Shown: piece by piece, positions 20,776-30,194 of the stretch
Position numbering within the stretch: the first letter of the stretch is position 1
Layout: each line of letters opens with the position of its first letter
NCBI RefSeq assembly: GCF_001421765.1
Contig: NZ_LMLA01000001.1
Span: 1,067,959-1,131,958, forward strand
Reading direction: 5' to 3'
Source: Sphingomonas sp. Leaf32
Lineage (GTDB): Bacteria; Pseudomonadota; Alphaproteobacteria; Sphingomonadales; Sphingomonadaceae
Length of the DNA stretch: 64,000 nt
Made by a program: the position numbers and the translations under genes
Notes under the pieces: generated by a model
Databases searched by the model: none
Seen by the model: the letters and a program-made list of their open reading frames with translations, nothing else
What the model was told of the DNA's origin: nothing

Positions 20776-21198
20776 ATGGCCGCTACCCGTACCTTTTCGA
20801 TCATCAAGCCCGACGCGACCCGCCGCAACCTGACCGGTGCCGTCACCAAGATGCTGGAGGAAGCAGGCCTGCGCGTCGTCGCTTCGAAGCGCATCCAGAT
20901 GAGCCGCGAACAGGCCGAAGGCTTTTACGGCGTGCACCGCGAGCGTCCGTTCTTCAACGATCTGGTCGAATTCATGATCTCCGGCCCGGTGGTCGTGCAG
21001 GTTCTGGAAGGCGAAGACGCCGTGCAGAAGAACCGCGACATCATGGGCGCGACCAACCCGGCGAACGCCGACGCCGGCACGATCCGCAAGGAACTGGCCG
21101 AATCGATCGAAGCGAATTCGGTCCACGGGTCGGATTCGGAAGAGAATGCGAAGATCGAAATCGACTTCTTCTTCAAGCCCGAAGAAATCGTCGGCTGA
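20776..21198 (+). CDS. ndk: nucleoside diphosphate kinase
   Basis: Transfers phosphate between nucleoside tri- and diphosphates to balance NTP and dNTP pools. The 140-residue protein has [58 protein letters not shown] and the active-site histidine in [26 protein letters not shown] precedes the ATG. A textbook intrinsic terminator follows. Confidence 0.98.
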   Translation: MAATRTFSIIKPDATRRNLTGAVTKMLEEAGLRVVASKRIQMSREQAEGFYGVHRERPFFNDLVEFMISGPVVVQVLEGEDAVQKNRDIMGATNPANADAGTIRKELAESIEANSVHGSDSEENAKIEIDFFFKPEEIVG

Positions 21199-21216
21199 TC
21201 GAATAGCCCGATGTGA

Positions 21217-21256
21217 GAAAGGCCCGTTTCCGATGAGGAAGCGGGCCTTTCTTTTT
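21217..21256 (+). terminator. intrinsic terminator of ndk
   Basis: AAAGGCCCG (21218-21226) and CGGGCCTTT (21242-21250) form a stem followed by CTTTTTG. It lies 19 bp past the ndk stop. Confidence 0.85.
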
Positions 21257-21346
21257 GCTCTCAAGCCATTCCAACTCCGTTCGGTTCGAGCAGCTTCGAG
21301 CTTATCGAGAAGCGTCCGTCGAGAGCGTCCGTCAAAATGCTCCCCT

Positions 21347-21459
21347 CGTTTGTCCTGAGTAGCCATTGAGCCTGTCGAAATGGCGTATCGAAGGAACGCC
21401 TGGGTCGAATGCTTCGATACGGGTCTTCGGCAAGCTCAGCCCCTACTCAGCACGAACGG
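21347..21459. repeat. 47-bp imperfect inverted repeat
   Basis: Arms at 21347-21393 and 21412-21459 pair through GTATCGAAG / CTTCGATAC and CTGAGTAG / CTACTCAG. The elements CCTGAGTAG and GCTCAGCCCCTACTCAGCAC resemble an intergenic repeat common in sphingomonad genomes (recalled, not searched). It fills the gap between ndk and the convergent 200-residue gene. Confidence 0.7.
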
Positions 21460-21468
21460 AAAGCCTTG

Positions 21469-22071
21469 CTATCCCGCCAACCGCCCCAATTCCTGCCCCC
21501 ACAACGTATCCAGCCGCCGCCCGATACCGCCGGTAGCCGCTTCCCGCCGCGCCAGCGCTTTCAGCCCCAGCGACCGACCGCCGACCAGGCGGCCATGCGT
21601 CGTGAAAACCAGGTCGTAGATCGCGCTTGACCGCAGCTGCCTGTCGCCGTCCCACCATGTCGCGGTGATCGCCACCGGCAAGCGCCCTTCGAGCGCGTCC
21701 GCCCCGCCATCGGTGATCGCCAGTACCGGCGCGCGTATCCAGTCCGCCGCGATCGCCACATCGCCGACCGCCGACTTGGGCGAGACCTTCAGCACCGGGG
21801 GAAATATGACCTCGATCCGCTCGATCCGCCGGTCGGATGCACTTAGTACCAGCCGTTCGCCATCACTCTCCGGCGTCGCTACGATCGCCAGTGCTGCCTT
21901 GGCCTTCGCCGAAGACGCCCGCTCGGCGATCCGTTCCGCCTCGGCGCTGCGCCGCTCGGACACGTTGTTCCATAGCGTCAGCCCGCCGATCACGACCCCG
22001 GCCACCGCCACGCCCTCGGCCAGCGTGATCCAGCGCCGCCGTTCGGCCCGCGCGTCTTCGGCGTCGCTCAC
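21469..22071 (-). CDS. single-pass membrane protein of unknown function
   Basis: Not recognised. A 200-residue protein with a short charged cytoplasmic start (SDAEDARAERRRWITL), one membrane helix (AEGVAVAGVVIGGLTLW) and an outer part of mixed beta character rich in Val and Ile (IERIEVIFPPVLKVSPKSAV, LPVAITATWWDGDRQL). No catalytic motif is evident. It starts with GTG overlapping the stop of the YjbR-like gene by four bases (GTGA), so it is the last member of the purM-purN unit. Co-transcription does not by itself give it a purine role. Confidence 0.7.
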   Translation of the reverse strand: MSDAEDARAERRRWITLAEGVAVAGVVIGGLTLWNNVSERRSAEAERIAERASSAKAKAALAIVATPESDGERLVLSASDRRIERIEVIFPPVLKVSPKSAVGDVAIAADWIRAPVLAITDGGADALEGRLPVAITATWWDGDRQLRSSAIYDLVFTTHGRLVGGRSLGLKALARREAATGGIGRRLDTLWGQELGRLAG

Positions 22072-22427
22072 CGCCCGCCGGCCTCCAGCAGCGCGCGCGG
22101 GGCGGCCAGTTCCCAGCTGCGCGAAATGCGATCGTCGACCAGCACCCAGTCGATATCGCCGATCAGCATGATCGCGACCCAGCCTTTCGACGCCAGATAG
22201 GCCGGTCGCGAATACACATCGGGTGCCGCCTCGATCAGCATCGCCTGTTCGTCGTCGCCGCCCGTCCGGACACAGACGACCGTTCGGCCTTCGCCATGAT
22301 GATCGTCACGGAACTGCGCGAACTGCTTGTCCCCCACGAACCAGGTCGGCTGTCCGTGGCTGATCCGCTCCTCCACATCGGGCAATATGCCCACAGCTTC
22401 ACGGATACGGTCGAGCATCTCGGTCAT
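22068..22427 (-). CDS. MmcQ/YjbR-like protein (DUF419)
   Basis: A 119-residue protein that fits the MmcQ/YjbR family, a small CyaY-like fold sometimes called DNA-binding but with no settled function. Seen are VEERISHGQPTWFVGDKQFA, VVCVRTGGDDEQAMLIEAAP and the C-terminal KGWVAIMLIGDIDWVLVDDR, which match the family pattern of a Pro-Trp/Phe-containing strand pair and a late Trp. It overlaps purN by ATGA and the next gene by GTGA. Confidence 0.75.
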   Translation of the reverse strand: MTEMLDRIREAVGILPDVEERISHGQPTWFVGDKQFAQFRDDHHGEGRTVVCVRTGGDDEQAMLIEAAPDVYSRPAYLASKGWVAIMLIGDIDWVLVDDRISRSWELAAPRALLEAGGR

Positions 22428-23017
22428 CGCGTCACAAACTCCGCCAGTGTTTGCGGATAGAGGCGGTGCTCCTCCACCAGCACCCGCGCCGCCAATGTAT
22501 CGGCGGTATCGTCGGGCAGGATCGGAACGCGCGCCTGGGCTAATACGCTCCCGGCGTCCAACTCTTCGGTGACGACATGCACCGAACAGCCCGCCTCGGC
22601 ATCGCCCGCCGCGATCGCCCGCGCATGGGTGTCGAGGCCCTTGTAGGCGGGCAACAGCGACGGGTGGATATTGACGATCCGGTCGCGCCACTTCGCCACG
22701 AAGTCGCCCGACAACAGCCGCATATAGCCGGCCAGCGCGATCGTCTCGACGCCCGCCTGGCGCAGCGCCGCGTCGATTGCCGCCTCATATTCCGCCTTGG
22801 GAATACCCTTGGGCGATTGCGCGAAGGTAGCGATCCCCTGTTCGGCGGCATGGGCGAGGCCGGCTGCATCGGGCTTGTCCGACGCCACCAGCACGACCTC
22901 GTAGGGGCAGTCCGCCGCCTTCGCCGCCGCGACCAGCGCCGCCATGTTCGACCCCCGCCCCGAAATCAGGACGCCGACCCGGTGCCTAGCCAAGATGCGT
23001 CGCACTCCAGTCGGCAC
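22424..23017 (-). CDS. purN: phosphoribosylglycinamide formyltransferase
   Basis: Transfers the formyl group of 10-formyl-THF to glycinamide ribonucleotide in purine synthesis. Seen are [16 protein letters not shown] (phosphate loop), [17 protein letters not shown], the catalytic [20 protein letters not shown] segment with Asn and His, [20 protein letters not shown] with the catalytic Asp, and [13 protein letters not shown]. The start is uncertain: GTG at 23017 or 23005, or TTG at 22993, all lie close to or inside the end of purM, which it overlaps. The purM-purN pair is a standard coupling. Confidence 0.96.
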   Translation of the reverse strand: MPTGVRRILARHRVGVLISGRGSNMAALVAAAKAADCPYEVVLVASDKPDAAGLAHAAEQGIATFAQSPKGIPKAEYEAAIDAALRQAGVETIALAGYMRLLSGDFVAKWRDRIVNIHPSLLPAYKGLDTHARAIAAGDAEAGCSVHVVTEELDAGSVLAQARVPILPDDTADTLAARVLVEEHRLYPQTLAEFVTR

Positions 23018-24092
23018 GGGCGCTCCACGTGCCGGCGTTGCCCTTCACCGTACAGCCCTTGTCGCCCGCCTCGACCGTACCGATCCGAACGACCGTCTCG
23101 CCCGCTTCCGCCAATGCCGCAGCAACCGCCTCCGCATCGTCGGCTGCGACCAGCACCGCCATGCCGATGCCGCAGTTGAAGGTGCGCGCCATTTCCTCCG
23201 GCTCGATATTGCCCTGTCCTTGCAGGAACGCCATCAGCCGTGACTGCTCCCACGCATCGGCGTCGACCATGGCATGGGCACCGTCGGGCAGGACGCGCGG
23301 GATATTCTCCAGCAAGCCACCGCCGGTGATATGCGCCAGCCCGTGGATGCGCCCCTCGCGCAGCAGCGGCAGCAACGACTTCACGTAAATTTTGGTGGGT
23401 GCCATCAGCGCATCGATCAGCAGCACGTCCTGATCGAACAGGGCAGGGCGGTCGAGCTTCCAGCCCTTGTCCGCCGCCAGCCGCCGAACGAGCGAAAATC
23501 CGTTCGAATGCACCCCGGAAGATGCGAGGCCGAGGATCACGTCGCCCACGGCAACCTTGTCGCCCGTCAGCAACTGTTCGCGCTCGACCGCACCGACGCA
23601 GAAACCGGCAAGGTCATAATCGCCATCGGCATACATGCCCGGCATTTCCGCCGTCTCGCCCCCGATCAGCGCGCAGCCGGCCTGACGACACCCTTCCGCG
23701 ATCGATGCGACCACCCGCTCGGCAGTGTCGGCGACCAGCTTTCCGCTGGCATAGTAATCGAGGAAGAACAGCGGCTCCGCACCCTGCACGATCAGGTCGT
23801 TGGCGCACATCGCGACCAGGTCGATGCCTACCCCGTCATGGGCGTCATGCTCGATCGCCAGCTTCAGCTTGGTGCCGACGCCGTCGTTCGCCGCGACCAG
23901 CAACGGGTCCTTGAACCCGGCGGCCTTGGGATCGAACACCCCGCCGAACCCGCCCAGTTCCGCATCGGCACCGGGACGCCGCGTCGATTTCGCCAACGGC
24001 CCGATGGCACGGACCAGGGCATTGCCCGCCGCGATCGATACGCCTGCCTGTGCGTAGGTATAGCCGCCGCCGCGGTCCGCTTCGTTGCTCAT
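22986..24092 (-). CDS. purM: phosphoribosylformylglycinamidine cyclo-ligase
   Basis: Makes aminoimidazole ribonucleotide from FGAM with ATP, the fifth step of purine synthesis. The 368-residue protein has [90 protein letters not shown] and [20 protein letters not shown], covering the ATP and substrate sites. The ATG at 24092 is well placed; a divergent gene begins 59 bp away. Confidence 0.98.
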   Translation of the reverse strand: MSNEADRGGGYTYAQAGVSIAAGNALVRAIGPLAKSTRRPGADAELGGFGGVFDPKAAGFKDPLLVAANDGVGTKLKLAIEHDAHDGVGIDLVAMCANDLIVQGAEPLFFLDYYASGKLVADTAERVVASIAEGCRQAGCALIGGETAEMPGMYADGDYDLAGFCVGAVEREQLLTGDKVAVGDVILGLASSGVHSNGFSLVRRLAADKGWKLDRPALFDQDVLLIDALMAPTKIYVKSLLPLLREGRIHGLAHITGGGLLENIPRVLPDGAHAMVDADAWEQSRLMAFLQGQGNIEPEEMARTFNCGIGMAVLVAADDAEAVAAALAEAGETVVRIGTVEAGDKGCTVKGNAGTWSARADWSATHLG

Positions 24093-24151
24093 GTCGCCCG
24101 GTTAGCCACATCGCGCTTGGATTTCCACGCCTGCTTCGTCAAAAGGCGGCC

Positions 24152-25393
24152 ATGACTTTGTATCAGCCCCGCCGCATCCTTGCCGCCGTCGCCTTGGGCG
24201 TCGTCGCCACGGGCGCGGTCGTGGCGCAACAGGGCGGTGTCGCCGCGGTCGACAATTCGGGCAGTTTCGAGGTGAACGGCGTCCGCGTCGACGTCGCCGG
24301 TCCCTCCGCCGACGCCGCGCGCACCGCCGGATGGCGCATCGCACAGCGCAAGGGCTGGCAGATGCTGTCGCAGCGGCTGACGGGGCAAGCCCGCTCGCTG
24401 CCCGACGGCACGCTCGATTCGCTGGTCAGCGGCATCGTCGTCGAGAGCGAACAGATCGGCCCGAAACGCTACATCGCCCGCCTCGGCGTGCTGTTCAATC
24501 GCGGGCGTGCCGCCTCGATCCTCGGCATCGCCGGCGTGTCCGAGCGCAGCCCGGCGATGCTGGTACTGCCGCTGATCTGGGACGGCGGCACCGGCACGGT
24601 CTTCGAACGCGCGACCCCGTGGCAGGCGGCGTGGGCGCGCTTTCGCACCGGGGGCAGCGTCATGGACTATGTCCGCCCCAGCGGCACCGGCGCCGATGGC
24701 CTGTTGCTCAACGCGGGCCAGGTGACGCGACGCGGACGCGGCTGGTGGCGCACCGTCCTCAACCAATATGGCGCATCCGATGTGCTGATCCCGCAGGTCC
24801 GGCTCTATCGCCAATGGCCGGGCGGCCCGGTGATTGGCACCTTCACCGCCGGCTATGGCCCCGACAACCGCCTGCTCGGCAGCTTCTCGCTCCGCGTGGA
24901 GCAGGGGGACGCCGTACCCGCGCTCCTCGACGAAGGCGTCCGCCGGATCGACACGATATATCAGCAGGCGTTGCAGGCCGGCACGCTGCGCCCCGACGTA
25001 GTGCTGGCCGCACCGCCGCCGGGCACGCCGGCCGCGCCGAACGACGAAGCGATCGCCGATCCGACACTGATCGACCCGGCCGCCACGCCGACGCCCGCGC
25101 CCGCCACCGAAGCCGTCACCTTGTCGGTCCAGGCCGACACCCCCAATGCCGCCGCCGTCGAATCGACCGAAGCGGCGCTGCGTGCCGTTCCCGGCGTCCG
25201 CTCGGCCGCGACCTCCAGCCTCGCGCTGGGCGGCGTATCGGTGCTGCGCGTGACCTTCGACGGCGACGTCGCGATCCTCACCGCCGCGCTGGAGGCGCGC
25301 GGCTGGCAGGTGCAGCAGGGGGAGGGGGCACTGCGCATTCGCCGCCGTGCCGCCGCCGCCCCGCCCCCGCCGCCGAGTACGCCGCAGGGATGA
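24152..25393 (+). CDS. exported DUF2066-like protein
   Basis: A 413-residue exported protein with a signal peptide (RRILAAVALGVVATGAVVAQ). The part after it (FEVNGVRVDVAGPSADAARTA, WQMLSQRL, YIARLGVLFNRGRAASILG) fits the DUF2066 pattern, found in several proteobacteria without a known function. The middle is mixed alpha/beta, then a Pro/Ala/Thr-rich linker (about residues 285-325) and a small terminal domain resembling a heavy-metal-associated fold, but without a CxxC motif. AAGG precedes the ATG. Its last codon overlaps the hdaA start (ATGA). Confidence 0.7.
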   Translation: MTLYQPRRILAAVALGVVATGAVVAQQGGVAAVDNSGSFEVNGVRVDVAGPSADAARTAGWRIAQRKGWQMLSQRLTGQARSLPDGTLDSLVSGIVVESEQIGPKRYIARLGVLFNRGRAASILGIAGVSERSPAMLVLPLIWDGGTGTVFERATPWQAAWARFRTGGSVMDYVRPSGTGADGLLLNAGQVTRRGRGWWRTVLNQYGASDVLIPQVRLYRQWPGGPVIGTFTAGYGPDNRLLGSFSLRVEQGDAVPALLDEGVRRIDTIYQQALQAGTLRPDVVLAAPPPGTPAAPNDEAIADPTLIDPAATPTPAPATEAVTLSVQADTPNAAAVESTEAALRAVPGVRSAATSSLALGGVSVLRVTFDGDVAILTAALEARGWQVQQGEGALRIRRRAAAAPPPPPSTPQG

Positions 25394-26028
25394 CCCAGTC
25401 GCGTAGCGGTTCGGCACAGCTTTCCTTCTCCCTCGAACTTCCCGCCGGCGCCCGGCAGGACCTGTTCCTCGTGGGACCATCGAACGAAGCTGCCGTCCAC
25501 CACCTCGATCATTGGGAGACGTGGCCGGTCAAGGCGGCGCTGCTGGTCGGCCCGCGCAAATCGGGCCGGACGCTGCTCGCCCGGTCGTTCGTGGCGCGCA
25601 GCGGCGGCAATATCGCCGACGATGCGGAACGGTGGAACGAAACGGACCTCTTCCACGCATGGAACCGGGCGCAGAGCGAGGGGCAGCCGCTGCTGATCGT
25701 CGCCGATGCACCACCGCCGATCTGGCGTATCGGCCTGCCCGACCTACGTTCGCGGATGGGGGCAACGCCGGTATTGCGGCTGGAAGCGCCCGACGAACTG
25801 CTGATCGAAACATTGCTGCAATATCTGTTCGACAGGAAAGAGCTTGTCGCCGCGCCGGATGTCGTGCGCTGGCTTGCCCGCCGGGTCGAACGGAGCCACC
25901 TTGCGGTGCTTCGGATCGTCGAGGCTTTGGAGGAAGATGCGATGTTGCGCTCGACGCGCCGTTTGACGATCCCGACCGCGCGCGCCGCGCTGTCCGACAG
26001 CCCGTTGCTGTTGGACCGCCTGCTGTGA
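25390..26028 (+). CDS. hdaA: HdaA/DnaA-like regulatory ATPase
   Basis: A 212-residue DnaA-related protein of the Hda type. With the beta clamp such proteins stimulate ATP hydrolysis by DnaA after initiation. The N-terminal QLSFSLELP resembles the clamp-binding QL-S/D-L-F motif; the Walker-like loop is LVGPRKSGRTLLARSF, and DLRSRMGATPVLRLEAPDEL fits the DnaA sensor region. The loop has GPRKSGRT instead of the usual GxxGxGKT, so ATP binding may be weak. It overlaps both neighbours by four bases. An Hda-like gene beside ppk is also known in other alphaproteobacteria (recalled). Confidence 0.82.
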   Translation: MTQSRSGSAQLSFSLELPAGARQDLFLVGPSNEAAVHHLDHWETWPVKAALLVGPRKSGRTLLARSFVARSGGNIADDAERWNETDLFHAWNRAQSEGQPLLIVADAPPPIWRIGLPDLRSRMGATPVLRLEAPDELLIETLLQYLFDRKELVAAPDVVRWLARRVERSHLAVLRIVEALEEDAMLRSTRRLTIPTARAALSDSPLLLDRLL

Positions 26029-28199
26029 ACGATCCGGTCCCCTCCGCCCGCACCACGGTCGCCGCCGCGCCCGAGGCCCGCTATTTCAACCGCGAACTGT
26101 CCTGGCTGGCGTTCAACCGCCGCGTGCTGGACGAAGCGTGCAACCCCGACCACCCGCTGCTCGAACGCCTGCGTTTCCTGTCGATCTCGGCGACCAACAT
26201 CGACGAATTCTTCATGGTCCGCGTGGCGGGGCTGAAGGGGCAGCAGAACCAGGGCGTCGGCCATGAATCGGTCGATGGCCTCACGCCATCGCAACAGCTT
26301 GCCGCCATCACCGTCGACGCCGCCGGGCTGGTCGACAGCCAGCAGCGCATCTGGCGCGACATCGCCGCCAGTCTGGCGCAGGCCGACATCTTCGTGCTGG
26401 GCGCCGATGCGATCCATGGCGAAACGGAGACGTGGCTGGAACGCCATTTCCGCGAACAGGTCTTTCCGGTCCTGACCCCGCAGGCACTGGACCCGGCGCA
26501 CCCGTTCCCGTTCATCCCGAACCTCGGCTCGGCGATGCTGTTCGACCTGATCCGCCGCTCGGACGAGGTCGAGGTGCGCGAAGTGGTGCTGCTACCCCCG
26601 GCCATGCCGCGCTTCGTCCGCCTGCCGGGCAAGAACGCCCGCTATGTCGCGATCGAGACCGTGCTGCGCCATTTCTCCGGCCTGTTCTTCCCCGGCTACA
26701 CCGTGCGCGCGTCGGCCGCCTTCCGCGTAATCCGCGACAGCGACATCGAACTGGAGGAAGAGGCCGAGGACCTCGTCCTCTACTTCCGCACCGCCATCAA
26801 GCGTCGCCGGCGGGGCCGGATCATCCGCCTCGAAATCGAATCGGGCATTTCGGACGAGCTGGTCCAGCTGCTGCGCGACGAAATGGGCGGCAGCGATGCG
26901 CTCATCACCGAAACCGGCGGGTTCCTCGGCATCGGCGACCTGTCGATGCTGGTCGCCGAAGACCGGCCGGACCTGAAGTTCCCGCCCTTCTCCCCGCGCT
27001 TCCCCGAACGCATCCGCGAATATGGCGGCGATTGTTTCGCGGCGATCCGGGCGAAGGACATCGTCGTCCATCACCCCTACGAAACCTTCGACGTGGTGCT
27101 GGCCTTCCTGAAGCAAGCCGCCGCCGATCCCGATGTCGTCGCGATCAAGCAAACGCTGTACCGCGCCGGCAAGCAATCCGCCGTCGTCGCCGCGCTGGTC
27201 GCAGCGGCGGAGGCCGGCAAGTCGGTGACCGCCGTCGTCGAACTCAAGGCCCGTTTCGACGAGGAGCAGAACCTCAACCTCGCCTCGGTCCTCGAACGTG
27301 CCGGCGTGCAGGTCGTCTACGGCTTTATCGAGTGGAAGACCCATGCGAAAATCTCGATGGTCGTCCGGCGGGAGGAACAGGGCTATCGCACCTATTGCCA
27401 CTTCGGGACTGGCAACTACCATCCCGTAACGGCGCGCATTTATACCGACCTCAGCTTCTTCACCGCCGATCCGGTGATCGGGCGCGATGCGGCGCAGGTG
27501 TTCAACTACATCACCGGCTATGTCGAACCGCAGTCGCTGCAACAGCTCGCCATTTCGCCACGTGACCTGCGCAACCGGCTGGAGGCGCTGATCGAGGGTG
27601 AGATCCAGACCGCGCGGTCGGGTGGCGAAGGCTCGATCTGGCTGAAGATGAACTCGCTGGTCGACCCGGCACTGATCGACAAGCTCTACGAGGCATCGGC
27701 GGCGGGCGCGCAGATCGACCTGATCGTGCGGGGCATCTGCTGTCTGCGGCCGGGCGTGCCGGGCATGTCCGACAACATCCGGGTGAAATCGGTCGTCGGT
27801 CGCTTCCTCGAACACAGCCGTATCTATTGCTTCGGCAACGGACAGGCGCTGCCGAATGACGATGCGCTGGTCTATGTCTCCTCGGCCGACTGGATGCCGC
27901 GCAACTTCGATCGCCGCGTGGAATATCTGATGCCGATCAACAACCCGACCGTCCACGACCAGGTGCTCGATCAGGTCATGGTCGCCAACCTGCTCGACAC
28001 CGAACAGACCTGGGAACTGGGGCCGGACGGCAGCTATCGTCGCGTGCCGAAGGGCGACCGGCCGTTCAACCTCCACCGCTATTTCATGACCAACCCCTCG
28101 CTGTCTGGGCGGGGTGCGGCGATCGAGAGCGGTTCGGCGACCGTGCCGCAGAAGCTGTCGCTGCGCGCCTGGCGGGCGGCCCGGGACGGCGCGTCTTGA
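26025..28199 (+). CDS. ppk1: polyphosphate kinase 1
   Basis: Builds polyphosphate from ATP, reversibly. The 724-residue protein has all four PPK1 domains: RYFNRELSWLAFNRRVLDEA and SATNIDEFFMVRVAGLKG (N domain), VFPVLTPQALDPAHPFPFIP, PYETFDVVLAFLKQAAADPD with IKQTLYRAGKQS, the phosphorylated histidine region CHFGTGNYHPVTARIYTDLS, and SADWMPRNFDRRVEYLMPI at the second catalytic His/Arg region. GTG at 26025 overlaps the hdaA stop (GTGA). It is followed, again overlapping, by ppx, so synthesis and breakdown of polyphosphate are encoded on one message. Confidence 0.98.
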   Translation: MNDPVPSARTTVAAAPEARYFNRELSWLAFNRRVLDEACNPDHPLLERLRFLSISATNIDEFFMVRVAGLKGQQNQGVGHESVDGLTPSQQLAAITVDAAGLVDSQQRIWRDIAASLAQADIFVLGADAIHGETETWLERHFREQVFPVLTPQALDPAHPFPFIPNLGSAMLFDLIRRSDEVEVREVVLLPPAMPRFVRLPGKNARYVAIETVLRHFSGLFFPGYTVRASAAFRVIRDSDIELEEEAEDLVLYFRTAIKRRRRGRIIRLEIESGISDELVQLLRDEMGGSDALITETGGFLGIGDLSMLVAEDRPDLKFPPFSPRFPERIREYGGDCFAAIRAKDIVVHHPYETFDVVLAFLKQAAADPDVVAIKQTLYRAGKQSAVVAALVAAAEAGKSVTAVVELKARFDEEQNLNLASVLERAGVQVVYGFIEWKTHAKISMVVRREEQGYRTYCHFGTGNYHPVTARIYTDLSFFTADPVIGRDAAQVFNYITGYVEPQSLQQLAISPRDLRNRLEALIEGEIQTARSGGEGSIWLKMNSLVDPALIDKLYEASAAGAQIDLIVRGICCLRPGVPGMSDNIRVKSVVGRFLEHSRIYCFGNGQALPNDDALVYVSSADWMPRNFDRRVEYLMPINNPTVHDQVLDQVMVANLLDTEQTWELGPDGSYRRVPKGDRPFNLHRYFMTNPSLSGRGAAIESGSATVPQKLSLRAWRAARDGAS

Positions 28200-29692
28200 T
28201 CCGCCTGCCGTGGATCAATCGTCCGGTCAGCCCGGCGCATAGTGCGATTATCGACATCGGTTCGAACTCGATCCGGCTGGTCGTCTATGGCGGGCCGGAC
28301 CGCATTCCGGCGACGCTGTTCAACGAGAAGGTCCTGGCCGGTCTCGGCCGCTCGCTCGCCGAAACGGGTACGATCGAACCGGAGCCGATGAAGCTCGCCG
28401 CCACGGCACTGCGCCGCTTCGCGTGGCTGACCGGCGAGATGCAGGTGGAGGTGGTGCGCACCGTCGCCACCGCCGCCGTACGCGACGCGGCCAATGGTCA
28501 CGAACTGGTCACGCTCGCCGAATCACTCGGCCTGACGGTAGAGACGCTGACTGGCGAAGAGGAGGCACAGGCCGCCGGCAACGGCGTGCTTTCCGCCATT
28601 CCCGATGCCGATGGGATCGTCGGCGATCTGGGCGGCGGCAGCCTCGAACTGGTGCGGATCAAGAACGGCAGGGTCGGTGAGCGCGTGTCGTTCCCGCTCG
28701 GCGTCCTGCGCATCGGGGCGATCCGGGAGCGCCGTCCGGGCGAACTCGACCGCGTCGTCCAGCGGCTGGTCGCCGATGCCGGCTGGACCGGGCGGGGGAA
28801 GGGATTGCCCTTCTATCTGGTCGGCGGGTCGTGGCGGGCGCTGGCGCGCTTCGACATGCACCTGACCGACTATCCGCTACCGATCGCGCACGGCTATACC
28901 ATGTCGCTCGACCGTATCGCCGAGCTGGAGCGGATCATCGCCGAAACGCCGCGCGCCGATCTGAAATCGGTGCCGAATCTTTCGGGCGGGCGCGTGCCGA
29001 CGCTAGACAATGCGACAGCGGTACTGGCGGCGATGGCGCGGCAACTGGGCAGTGCCACGACGATGATCTCCGCCTATGGCCTGCGCGAAGGGCTGCTCTA
29101 CGCCGCGCTCTCGCCGGCGGTGCGCAAGCAGGACCCGTTGCTGGTCGCCGCCCATGACGAAGGGGCGCGGCAGGGGCGTTTCGTCGAACATGGTGATCTG
29201 CTCCACAAATGGATCGCCCCCCTCTTTCCCGACGACGCCCCCGCCGCCGTCCGCCTACGCCATGCCGCCTGCCTGCTGGCGGATGTGGGCTGGCACGCGA
29301 ACCCGGAGTTTCGCGCCGAACGCGGCGTGGAGATCGCGCTGCACGGCAATTGGGTGGCGATCGACGCCGCCGGCCGCGCCATCGTCGCGCAGGCGCTGCA
29401 TAGCTGTTTGGGCGGCGGCAGCGCGGATGGTCCGCCGGCACCGCTGGGTCGCCTCGCCCCCATCGCCGCGCTGGAGGCGGCGCATCGCTGGGGCCTTGCC
29501 ATGCGGCTGGGTCAGCGGTTGAGCGGCGGCGTCGCTACCCCGCTGCAACGCACCGATGTCGGCCGTAGGCGGGGGCAGGTGGAACTGGTCGTCCCTGCCG
29601 CCGACGCCGGGCTATATGGCGAAGCGGTGCAGAAGCGCCACCGCGCGCTGGCGGCCGCACTTGGCATGAGCGCGGCGCTGGTCACGCGCTAA
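28196..29692 (+). CDS. ppx: exopolyphosphatase / Ppx-GppA phosphatase
   Basis: Hydrolyses polyphosphate, and in some members pppGpp, from chain ends. The 498-residue protein shows the actin-like ATPase core: SAIIDIGSNSIRLVVYGGPD, RTVATAAVRDAANGHELV, LTGEEEAQAAGNGVLSAIPD (catalytic Glu) and GIVGDLGGGSLELVRI (phosphate loop). Its C-terminal part has HD-domain-like helices (DEGARQGRFVEHGDLLHKWI). The TTG start at 28196 overlaps the ppk1 stop as TTGA; a later start would cut into the core. Confidence 0.94.
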   Translation: MIRLPWINRPVSPAHSAIIDIGSNSIRLVVYGGPDRIPATLFNEKVLAGLGRSLAETGTIEPEPMKLAATALRRFAWLTGEMQVEVVRTVATAAVRDAANGHELVTLAESLGLTVETLTGEEEAQAAGNGVLSAIPDADGIVGDLGGGSLELVRIKNGRVGERVSFPLGVLRIGAIRERRPGELDRVVQRLVADAGWTGRGKGLPFYLVGGSWRALARFDMHLTDYPLPIAHGYTMSLDRIAELERIIAETPRADLKSVPNLSGGRVPTLDNATAVLAAMARQLGSATTMISAYGLREGLLYAALSPAVRKQDPLLVAAHDEGARQGRFVEHGDLLHKWIAPLFPDDAPAAVRLRHAACLLADVGWHANPEFRAERGVEIALHGNWVAIDAAGRAIVAQALHSCLGGGSADGPPAPLGRLAPIAALEAAHRWGLAMRLGQRLSGGVATPLQRTDVGRRRGQVELVVPAADAGLYGEAVQKRHRALAAALGMSAALVTR

Positions 29693-29900
29693 GCCGGTAC
29701 TTTCCTAATTCCGAAGCCGCCGGTACGGTTTTATCCGCGTCGCCGCGATCGTCATCCCAGATCTCCCTGTCATGACGCGCCGCAGGAGCCGCTGGAGGCC
29801 CCAGCCTACGCTGGGGCGACGGTTATTGGAGAACAGATACCGGGCCTGAAGCGACAACGCACAAACAGCGCGCAAGTGTGAACTTAGTGAACTTTGGGGT
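29693..29900. other. intergenic gap with one small palindrome
   Basis: No gene is seen. A 14-bp-arm-class palindrome (GGCCCCAGCCTACGCTGGGG, about 29793-29812) is the only structure noticed; it separates the convergent ppx and I78 genes. Confidence 0.5.
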
Positions 29901-30194
29901 TCAGCCGCAGCGGAATCCGGTCACGACATTCTTCTCGTCGAGGTCGATATTCAGCCGGTCGGGACGGAAATCCATCGTGACCGCCATGCCCGGCCGGATC
30001 ACGCGGACGGTCGTCAGCCCCGACTGCTTCTTCGCCTCGGCTTCGAGCGCGGCCGAGAACGGCTTGCCGACCAGCGATGCCAGACTGCTGGAATTGCACG
30101 TGTCGCCGGCAAGGGCGGGCACCCGCTCGCCCCCGGCCTGATGCGTGGTCGTACAGGCGCCCAGCACCAGGGCGATCAGGATCATGGGCTTCAT
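29901..30194 (-). CDS. I78-family peptidase inhibitor lipoprotein
   Basis: A 97-residue predicted lipoprotein. The lipobox LVLGAC (Cys at about residue 14) follows a short hydrophobic signal. The mature part fits the I78 inhibitor family: CNSSSLASLVGKPFSAALEA, VRVIRPGMAVTMDFRPDRLN and a terminal GFRCG, with the two cysteines that could form a disulfide. Family members block serine proteases in some bacteria; the target here is unknown. It overlaps rnd by four bases (ATGA), which looks like packing rather than a functional link. Confidence 0.82.
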   Translation of the reverse strand: MKPMILIALVLGACTTTHQAGGERVPALAGDTCNSSSLASLVGKPFSAALEAEAKKQSGLTTVRVIRPGMAVTMDFRPDRLNIDLDEKNVVTGFRCG

